In this document: positions 1 through 5,331 of the stretch, piece by piece
Numbering within the stretch: position 1 is the first letter of the stretch
How the letters are laid out: each line of letters opens with the position of its first letter
Assembly (NCBI GenBank): GCA_937128575.1
Contig: CAKZMN010000258.1
Location: 1 to 8,037 of the forward strand
Origin: an uncultured Alphaproteobacteria bacterium
GTDB taxonomy: Bacteria > Pseudomonadota > Alphaproteobacteria > Micavibrionales > Micavibrionaceae
Length of the DNA stretch: 8,037 bases
Reading direction: 5' to 3'
Made by a program: the position numbers and the translations under genes
Notes under the pieces: generated by a model
Seen by the model: only the letters and a program-made list of their open reading frames with translations
The model's database searches: none
Told to the model about the DNA's origin: nothing

Positions 1-442
1 AACCCTCCGCAAGCTTCAATTTGAAGCCTTCGTGGCTGGCTGTAAAGCCAAGGTTTTCATAGAAGCGTATCGCATCTGGGCGTTGCTTGTCTGAGGTAAG
101 TTGAACAATGTGGCAAGCTCGGCTCTTGGCTTGCTCAATCGCCCACTGGACAAAACACGTACCCAGCCCGTTACCACGATACTCCTTTTTTATCCTCACG
201 CCTTCAATTAAGCACCGCCAGGAGCCTTTGTAGGTTAGATAAGGGATAAATGTGAGTTGCAGCATTCCCACAATCGCTCCATCAAGCTCTACCATCGTCA
301 ATTCATTATTAGGGTCTGCCTGTATGTGCTTCAGCGCAGTTAAGTAACAAGGGTTCACCGGTGTGGAATGATCTTCGCGCAACTTACCAAGCGAGTCATC
401 TGATAACATTTTGATGAGTTCAGGAAGGTCACTGTCAGTTGC
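1..442 (-). pseudogene. GNAT-family N-acetyltransferase, lacking its 5' end and running off the window
   Basis: The minus-strand frame is open from 487 to the window edge, and its GNAT-like part runs from about 442 to 2. It reads ATDSDLPELIKMLSDDSLG, then VRIKKEYRGNGLGTCF, then IRFYENLGFTASHEG. The RGNGLG stretch is the acetyl-CoA pyrophosphate-binding loop (Q/RxxGxG/A) of GNAT motif A, and FYENLGF is the usual motif B near the C-terminus. The family transfers acetyl from acetyl-CoA to an amine; the substrate cannot be told. About 145 residues are visible, close to a full domain. The extreme N-terminus and start codon are missing, because upstream the DNA becomes an RND permease gene read in another frame. 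The first in-frame ATG (409-407) falls inside the first helix, so it is unlikely to be the native start. No stop codon is seen before base 1, but the ending (FKLKLAEG) suggests the C-terminus is close. Family call is firm; gene integrity is not. Confidence 0.85.
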
Positions 443-711
443 AGCACACCGTCCGAACCTGCCACGGATTTGAAGTACATCATATCTTCAACACCGCTGA
501 TGGCTTCTTCCAGTGGTGTCGCAACAGTTTCTGCAATTACAGAAGGGTTCGCGCCGGGGAAGCTTGCACTAACTTGGACTGATGGCGGTGATACTTCTGG
601 ATATTCAGAAATTGGCAATTGAAAAAGCGCAATAGCGCCCATCATGAAAATAACAAATGACAATACGCCTGCAAAAATTGGGCGGTCGATAAAATAGCTA
701 GATAAATTCAT
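355..711 (-). pseudogene. RND efflux permease 1, N-terminal fragment (about 96 residues) fused out of frame to GNAT sequence
   Basis: The start is at 711, four bases after the adaptor 1 stop codon, so this is the next gene of the tetR-adaptor-permease operon. Residues 1-10 (MNLSSYFIDR) and the following hydrophobic stretch (about 11-30) are TM1 of a HAE-1 type RND pump (AcrB/MexF-like). LPISEYPEVSPPSVQVSASF and PGANPSVIAETVATPLEEAI are the start of the PN1 porter subdomain. GVEDMMYFKSVAGSDG and LQLTVTF match the conserved next block. Homology stops at about residue 96. Residues 97-118 are the GNAT gene read in the wrong frame and end at a chance stop at 355. A functional permease is about 1040 residues, so more than 90% is missing. 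It would have been the proton-driven inner-membrane pump paired with adaptor 1. As it stands the product would not transport. Confidence 0.9.
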
Positions 712-715
712 AAGC

Positions 716-1918
716 TTATTCTTCCTCGCCTGCGGCAGGATTTTGTTCTATTGGCGGTGGCGTGGGTTGCTCTTGATCTGATGCACTCTTTACTTGAGGC
801 GTCACAGGCATCCCCGGGCGTATGCGCGCCAAGCCTGCGGTAATAACTTTTTCGCCTTCTTTTAAGCCAGATAGAATAATGCGTCGCCCGTCTATACTTT
901 CTCCAATTTTCACTTCTCTATATTTGGCCGCATTATCCTGATCAACGACATAAACAAATTTACGATCCTGATCGGTTCCAATTGCACGCTCAGAGACTAT
1001 AATTTTTTTCTCTTCATCTGTGCTTCCCATTAAAATGCTGACTGACATGCCAGGCAGAAGTATTTTATCATCGTTGTTAAAAATTGCCCGAGCGCGAATT
1101 GTTCCAGAGGCTGGGTTTATACGGTTATCAAAGCTATCGACAGTGCCGCTATATTCAATCTCACCATCCAGCAAAATCAAACGCACAGATACTTTGGAAT
1201 CTTCAGTTAAAGCGCCGGCTTGTAGCGCGTTTAGATATGTGCGTTCATCAACCTCGAAATCTGTATATACCGTTTCATTTGCAACGATTGAGGTTAATAG
1301 CGGGGCGCCGGCGCCGTGCTGAACAACATTACCTTCGGTTATTTCGGCGCGACTTATTTTCCCCGATATAGGCGCCTTAACATAGGCATAATCCAAATTA
1401 ATTTTTGCACTTTGTAGAATTGCCCGTGCGCCCTCAACGCTTGCAGATGTGGCGTCGCGCCGGTTTGCGCGCTCGTCTAAAAGACTGCGCGCTATCGCAT
1501 CGCTTTCAATTAAATTTTCAGCGCGCTGATATTCGGTTTCTGCAAGCTTGGCTTGCGTTATTGCGACATTGAGCACGGCCTGCGCTTCATTTACAGCTGC
1601 GCGAAATGGCCTTGGATCAATAACCACCAAAATATCGCCGCGCTTCACATCTTGACCATCTTCAAACCGAACATCAGTTATTCTACCACTAACTTGCGGA
1701 CGAATTTCTGCGCGGTTAACGGGCACAACGCGGCCAGAAAACTGTTTCCAGACCTCTACGTTTTCACGCTGAATTTCAACAACATCAACCGGCATAGCTT
1801 GAGGCGCAGCTCCACCCGCGGCTAGCGCTTGGATAGGCGCGCCATAAAACTTAACGCCTATTGTGAGGGCGACCAGTATAAGCAACAAAGCTGAAGCGCC
1901 ATATATAGAGTATTTCAT
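716..1918 (-). CDS. RND efflux periplasmic adaptor 1 (MexE/AcrA-like membrane fusion protein)
   Basis: This 400-residue protein is a normal length for the family. An N-terminal hydrophobic segment (about residues 5-22) is followed by an Ala/Gly-rich linker and has no lipobox Cys, so it is probably anchored by an uncleaved helix or exported by a plain signal peptide. Residues about 60-110 (SGRVVPVNRAEIRPQVSGRI, then DGQDVKRGDILVVIDPRPF) are the first lipoyl half-motif. Residues about 110-175 form the alpha-helical hairpin, and 176-212 (LDYAYVKAPISGKISRAEIT) the second lipoyl half. Residues about 213-300 are the beta-barrel with the conserved NPASGTIRARAIFNN, and about 300-375 the membrane-proximal domain. 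The Pro/Glu-rich tail (380-400) looks disordered. It would link permease 1 to an outer-membrane channel. The ATG at 1918 has AGGA eight bases upstream, and the gene starts 19 bp after the tetR stop, so the two are probably cotranscribed and controlled by that repressor. Confidence 0.93.
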   Translation of the reverse strand: MKYSIYGASALLLILVALTIGVKFYGAPIQALAAGGAAPQAMPVDVVEIQRENVEVWKQFSGRVVPVNRAEIRPQVSGRITDVRFEDGQDVKRGDILVVIDPRPFRAAVNEAQAVLNVAITQAKLAETEYQRAENLIESDAIARSLLDERANRRDATSASVEGARAILQSAKINLDYAYVKAPISGKISRAEITEGNVVQHGAGAPLLTSIVANETVYTDFEVDERTYLNALQAGALTEDSKVSVRLILLDGEIEYSGTVDSFDNRINPASGTIRARAIFNNDDKILLPGMSVSILMGSTDEEKKIIVSERAIGTDQDRKFVYVVDQDNAAKYREVKIGESIDGRRIILSGLKEGEKVITAGLARIRPGMPVTPQVKSASDQEQPTPPPIEQNPAAGEEE

Positions 1919-1937
1919 TTGTGTTTTCCTGTTTTAG

Positions 1938-2573
1938 CTATGCTGTTAATTTTTTGTCTTTTGATGAAACGTCTGCAATTCCGATTAAATTAAATACCGC
2001 GCTTTCTAAGTTTTTTTCTAAAAAGCCTAAATCGTTTTTAATGCGCGCCATGATGAGCTGCCCAATTATAAAAGAAAAAATCTCATCTGCTTTCACTGCA
2101 GCATTTGTTTTTTTACTAATCAAACCCTCTGCAATTAAGTCATCAAGGGCGGCTTCGTAATACGCTGTTTTTCTCGCGCATATATTTACAATTTTCTTCC
2201 CAATATTTTCATCTTGCGCGGCAATCTCCGACCCTAATGTCGCAAAAGGACAGCCGCAAACGTGGCCTTGCTCAGCTAAAATTTCTTTTTGTTGATCAAC
2301 AACATGCTTAACCATGAGTTGAAAGCGCTCCAGTGGAGGCCGAGCGGCAGAAAATATATCGTCATATACGGCTTGGGTTTCTTCCATGCACGAATCCATG
2401 GTCTCCAATGCCAAGTGAGCCTTTGATGGGAAATAGTGATAAAAGCTGCCCTTTTGAACACCTGCTTTTTTGCAGATTTCATCGACGCTCACTGCGTTAT
2501 AACTTTCGCTCCAGATGAGCTCGCGCGCTACATCTGTTAACTTCTGCTTTGTATTGTTTGCTGATCGTGCCAC
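1938..2573 (-). CDS. TetR/AcrR-family repressor, NemR-like with conserved sensor-position cysteine
   Basis: This 211-residue protein has a TetR-type DNA-binding domain at the N-terminus: helices about 10-23, and a helix-turn-helix about 27-48 reading VDEICKKAGVQKGSFYHYF, then PSKAHL. The rest is the ligand/dimer domain. Residues 103-117 (GHVCGCPFATLGSEI) align by eye with the NemR block around its redox-active Cys106 (GCLTVKLSAEV), placing Cys108 at the sensor position with a second Cys at 106. Other Cys are at 34, 62 and 132. In E. coli, NemR is known to be inactivated by hypochlorous acid and electrophiles; the same mechanism here is inference. The start is GTG, chosen because the HTH begins at the usual distance and GAAAGG (2586-2581) lies seven bases upstream. 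The gene leads the tetR-adaptor-permease operon and faces a palindromic operator, so autoregulation and control of the divergent efflux operon are likely. Confidence 0.92.
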   Translation of the reverse strand: MARSANNTKQKLTDVARELIWSESYNAVSVDEICKKAGVQKGSFYHYFPSKAHLALETMDSCMEETQAVYDDIFSAARPPLERFQLMVKHVVDQQKEILAEQGHVCGCPFATLGSEIAAQDENIGKKIVNICARKTAYYEAALDDLIAEGLISKKTNAAVKADEIFSFIIGQLIMARIKNDLGFLEKNLESAVFNLIGIADVSSKDKKLTA

Positions 2574-2580
2574 TAAATCG

Positions 2581-2586
2581 CCTTTC
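2581..2586 (-). promoter_or_regulatory. Shine-Dalgarno site of the tetR gene (supports the GTG start)
   Basis: Read on the minus strand this is GAAAGG, seven bases before the GTG at 2573. No in-frame ATG upstream gives a better TetR N-terminus, so this site decides for GTG. Confidence 0.6.
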
Positions 2587-2594
2587 GTGGAGCT

Positions 2595-2623
2595 TGTATA
2601 GCCTTACTTGACTGACTAGTCAA
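2595..2623 (-). promoter_or_regulatory. Promoter of the tetR-adaptor-permease 1 operon
   Basis: On the minus strand, TTGACT (2623-2618, five of six matches to a -35 box) is followed by a 17-base spacer and TATACA (2600-2595, four of six matches to a -10 box). Transcription would start near 2587, giving a leader of only about 15 bases that contains the Shine-Dalgarno site. The -35 hexamer is the right arm of the palindrome at 2608-2623, so a bound repressor would block RNA polymerase directly. This is a pattern match by eye, not a mapped start. Confidence 0.6.
2608..2623. promoter_or_regulatory. Palindromic TetR-family operator candidate
   Basis: TTGACTGACTAGTCAA has perfect 6-bp arms (TTGACT/AGTCAA) around a 4-bp centre. 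Inside it, shifted by two bases, is a second perfect palindrome TGACTAGTCA (2613-2622), and GACT occurs twice in tandem at 2610-2617. Overlapping half-sites of this sort are seen where TetR proteins bind as paired dimers. The site lies 35 bp upstream of the tetR start codon and about 97 bp upstream of the divergent channel gene, and it is the most striking palindrome in the intergenic region. The adjacent NemR-like repressor is the obvious candidate to bind it. The spacing resembles the NemR box, also two arms separated by four bases. Confidence 0.7.
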
Positions 2624-2711
2624 ATATAAACTTTTTATTCAAAAACTTTGTTTTCTCACATGTTGTTTGCTGGTAGGTTACCTTCCATCACTCAGCTTTA
2701 AGGTAGAAAAC

Positions 2712-2729
2712 ATATTCTTATGAGAATAT
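2712..2729 (+). repeat. Perfect inverted repeat spanning the channel-gene start codon
   Basis: ATATTCT (2712-2718) and AGAATAT (2723-2729) are perfect 7-bp arms around the four-base loop TATG, which contains the ATG at 2720. In mRNA this could form a small A/U-rich hairpin presenting the start codon in its loop; in DNA it could be a protein-binding site. The nearest Shine-Dalgarno-like bases (AAGG, about 2700-2703) are too far away to be strong, so initiation at this gene may be weak or controlled. A role is inference; the repeat is exact. Confidence 0.45.
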
Positions 2730-4183
2730 CGGTTACGCTATTATTTTTTTTCTCGTGCGCGCTTGTCGCCTCTGGCTGCACCGTTGGCCCTGATTTTATT
2801 AGGTCTATAACTGCCGCCGATCGCAGCGAAGGATTTATTAATCAGATATATAATGGCGATCAATCCTCAGCGCCCATCAGCCATTGGTGGAAGAGCGTTA
2901 ATGATCCTCTGCTCAATAGTTATGTCGATACTTTGCTTGGTCAAAACCTCAGCTTAATTCAGGCGGGAGAGCGCGTTGTTCAAGCGCGGGAGGTTAATAA
3001 TATTGAGCGCGGTAATTACAGCCCGTCCGTAGGCTTAAACGGCAGCGCCTCTCGTAATTTTTCAGGTGTGAATAGTTTCACAGGTACATCCGGCTCACGC
3101 CTTTTTATCAATTCTCTCAGCGCGGATTTGGATGCGTCATGGCAAGTTGATTTATTTGGCCGCGTGCGTAGATCCGTTGAGGCCTCCAGAGCGCGGTTTG
3201 AAGCTAGTGTTTATGATCGTGAAGCACTCACGCATTCTTTGATTGCCGAGCTGTTTAATCGCCGCGTTTCAATTGCGGTGAATAAAAACTTGCTACAACT
3301 TGCGCAGCAAAATAGCGACAACCGCCAAAAAATTTATGGCTTGGTTCGGAACAGATATGATCTAGGCGTGCGCAACACAAGCCTTGCTGATGTTTATTTG
3401 GCTGAAGAAAGCTTTTCCTCCACGGAAGCGGATATCTATCAATTTGAGCGGCTTTTAGCAGGCGACAGTTACCGCCTTGATGTTTTGTTGGGTCAGGCCC
3501 CGGGCTATACCGATCCGCTGGCTGATGCTTTTACGCTTATTGCCCCACCGCTAAATATGCCGATATGCATGCCGTCTGATTTATTAGATCGCCGCCCTGA
3601 TTTGAAAGCCTCCGAGCTAAGGCTAAAAGCCTCGAATGCGGATATTGGTATTGCCGTGGCGGATTTATACCCAAGTCTTAATCTGGCGGGCAGTTTAGGA
3701 TTTAGCGGTAATTCAGCGCGCAATTTATTTTCCGCAGATCAGCTTGCTGGCTCTATATTATCCAGCCTAACAACCCGATTATTCGAAGGCGGAAAACTAC
3801 GCGCGAATATTCGCCTGCAGAAATCAGAGGCCCGCGAGCTGGCGGCGAGTTACGCCGATAATGTTTTAAATGCCATGCGCGAGGTTGAAACCGCGCTTAA
3901 GGGGGAGTTAGAGCTCTCTCGTGAACTTCAGAGTGTGCAGCGAAGCGTTGACGCCCTTAAAAATGCTGAGAAGGTTTCTCAGGAGCGTTATATTCGCGGC
4001 ATCATAACTTTGCAGGATCTACTCAACATTCAACAGCGCCGCTACCTCGCCCAGCAAAATTTATTACGAACCCAGCAGGAAAAATGGACAACCCGCGTCT
4101 CATTATATATGGCTTTGGGGGGCGACTGGCTTAATGAACAAAATTCCAAAATGAACGCTTGCACAAGAGGAGAAGCCTTATGA
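2720..4183 (+). CDS. Outer-membrane efflux channel lipoprotein (OprM/NodT family)
   Basis: This 487-residue protein is a typical length. The N-terminus is a lipoprotein signal: a hydrophobic run, then LVASGC with the lipidated Cys at residue 20, followed by the family hallmark TVGPDF. Residues about 55-65 (HWWKSVNDPLL) and 136-160 (LDASWQVDLFGRVRRSVEAS) are conserved family blocks. The internal duplication characteristic of TolC-like channels shows as two helical/strand halves, about 65-260 and 285-465. The second half begins with PSDLLDRRPDLKASELRLKA (285-304), the strongest family signature. The end has LYMALGGDW (462-470). It would form a trimeric outer-membrane duct that docks to periplasmic adaptors. 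It is the first gene of the plus-strand operon and the only channel gene in the window, so it may serve both pumps. Its TGA stop overlaps the next start (ATGA). Confidence 0.94.
   Translation: MRISVTLLFFFSCALVASGCTVGPDFIRSITAADRSEGFINQIYNGDQSSAPISHWWKSVNDPLLNSYVDTLLGQNLSLIQAGERVVQAREVNNIERGNYSPSVGLNGSASRNFSGVNSFTGTSGSRLFINSLSADLDASWQVDLFGRVRRSVEASRARFEASVYDREALTHSLIAELFNRRVSIAVNKNLLQLAQQNSDNRQKIYGLVRNRYDLGVRNTSLADVYLAEESFSSTEADIYQFERLLAGDSYRLDVLLGQAPGYTDPLADAFTLIAPPLNMPICMPSDLLDRRPDLKASELRLKASNADIGIAVADLYPSLNLAGSLGFSGNSARNLFSADQLAGSILSSLTTRLFEGGKLRANIRLQKSEARELAASYADNVLNAMREVETALKGELELSRELQSVQRSVDALKNAEKVSQERYIRGIITLQDLLNIQQRRYLAQQNLLRTQQEKWTTRVSLYMALGGDWLNEQNSKMNACTRGEAL
4165..4172 (+). promoter_or_regulatory. 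Shine-Dalgarno site that sets the adaptor 2 start
   Basis: AAGAGGAG lies inside the end of the channel gene, seven bases before the ATG at 4180. It decides for that ATG over an in-frame TTG at 4159, which would add seven mostly charged residues ahead of the membrane anchor. Confidence 0.7.
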
Positions 4184-5331
4184 GCGATAAAGTTAAAGGG
4201 TTAATCCAGCTTGTTGCTGTGATTGCATTCATCATTGGGTCTTTTATTATATCCTCTACCCTCAGAGTTGATACAAGCAAGCGTGGGCTTTCCTCCTCAG
4301 ATGACAGAGCGCTGTTTGTGGAGGTGCAAAATATTGCGCCCGCGCCTTACCGCGTTTCATTTCAGGCGACCGGCGCCATCAAGGCGCGCGCCGAAATTCG
4401 CGTAGCCCCACAAATTAGCGGCCGCGTCACAGTTGTTAATGATCAATTTTTTGAAGGCGGCGTATTTGAAAAAGATGTTGTTTTATTTGAGGTGGAGCCC
4501 GAAGACTTCAAACTTGAAATTCAACGCCTTGAGGCGGAAATTGCACGTGCGCGCACCACATTTAATCTAGAAGAAGCCGAGAGCGCGGCGGCATTAGCGG
4601 AGTGGATAACCTTTAACGGGGACAAGCCTGTGCCCGCCTTGGTTGCGCGCAAACCTCAAAAGGCTGAGGCGTGGGCCAACCTTAAGGCCGCCAAAGCGCA
4701 GCTTGCCAATGCCAAGCTTGACCTTGATCGCACGCGCTACAGCCTGCCATTTAAGGGGCGCGTTTTAGAAAGTGACTTGGCTGAAGGGCAATTTGTATCC
4801 ATGGGTCAAAGCTATGGCCGCGTATTTGATATATCCACGCTAGAGGTTCAGGCCTCCCTAGAAGATCAAAAATTAGAGTGGTTGATGGGCAGCCTTGATC
4901 CAGAGATCGTGATTACATCTAAATATTTAGGTCAGAGCCAAGTTCATAAAGGCACGCTCAAGCGCAGCGCGGCTTCTTTTGATGCGCAAACGCGATTTGC
5001 CTCCGTCAGCTTTGGCTTTGCAGAGCAGGTAACAGATCTTTTGCCCGGCGTTTTCGTAGATATAGAAGTGCAAGGGCCGCAATATAAAGATGTGTCTACC
5101 CTGCCTGCGGGCGCGCTTCAGAAGGAAGGCATCATTTGGATCGTGAATGATGATCAAACTTTAAGTGCGCTAGAGCCTGAAATTATTTATTCAGACGGGC
5201 AGAGCGTTGTTGTACGGAATTTAAAAGAACCCAAAAACATTGTCGTGAGCCGCGTTTCTGGCGCGACCGAAGGCACGCGCGTTAATTTCAAGGGCGCGCC
5301 CGAGCCTGCCGCGGATAACGCCGATGAGTGA
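4180..5331 (+). CDS. RND efflux periplasmic adaptor 2 (HlyD/AcrA-type membrane fusion protein)
   Basis: From the ATG at 4180 the protein is 383 residues. A membrane anchor or signal segment covers about residues 8-28 (IQLVAVIAFIIGSFIISS). Residues about 60-110 (FQATGAIKARAEIRVAPQIS, GRV, later EGGVFEKDVVLFEVEPEDF) are the first lipoyl half. A coiled-coil hairpin rich in Ala/Glu/Lys covers about 110-185. Residues 183-222 (DRTRYSLPFKGRVLESDLAE, GQFVSMGQ) are the second lipoyl half. A beta-barrel domain (about 223-300, with DLLPGVFVDIEV) and a membrane-proximal domain (about 305-365) complete the fold. It is clearly diverged from adaptor 1: it lacks the NPASGTIRARA block. The start overlaps the channel stop as ATGA, and the 3' end overlaps permease 2 by 8 bp, so translation is probably coupled. 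It should couple permease 2 to the channel just upstream. Confidence 0.93.
   Translation: MSDKVKGLIQLVAVIAFIIGSFIISSTLRVDTSKRGLSSSDDRALFVEVQNIAPAPYRVSFQATGAIKARAEIRVAPQISGRVTVVNDQFFEGGVFEKDVVLFEVEPEDFKLEIQRLEAEIARARTTFNLEEAESAAALAEWITFNGDKPVPALVARKPQKAEAWANLKAAKAQLANAKLDLDRTRYSLPFKGRVLESDLAEGQFVSMGQSYGRVFDISTLEVQASLEDQKLEWLMGSLDPEIVITSKYLGQSQVHKGTLKRSAASFDAQTRFASVSFGFAEQVTDLLPGVFVDIEVQGPQYKDVSTLPAGALQKEGIIWIVNDDQTLSALEPEIIYSDGQSVVVRNLKEPKNIVVSRVSGATEGTRVNFKGAPEPAADNADE

Noticed and set aside
1921..2160. Plus-strand open frame starting just before the tetR stop
   Set aside because: It is antisense to the TetR C-terminal domain, with no Shine-Dalgarno site or recognisable product.
2648..2679. 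Plus-strand promoter TTGTTT with TAGGTT
   Set aside because: The spacing is 20 bases and both hexamers match poorly. The promoter of the channel operon remains unidentified.
2675..2683. Small palindrome AGGT-T-ACCT in the intergenic region
   Set aside because: Four-base arms are expected by chance in 146 bp. It could be a half-site but nothing supports that.
4159..4179. TTG at 4159 as the start of adaptor 2
   Set aside because: The ATG at 4180 has a strong Shine-Dalgarno site at seven bases and the typical ATGA overlap with the channel stop. The extra residues add nothing to the fold.
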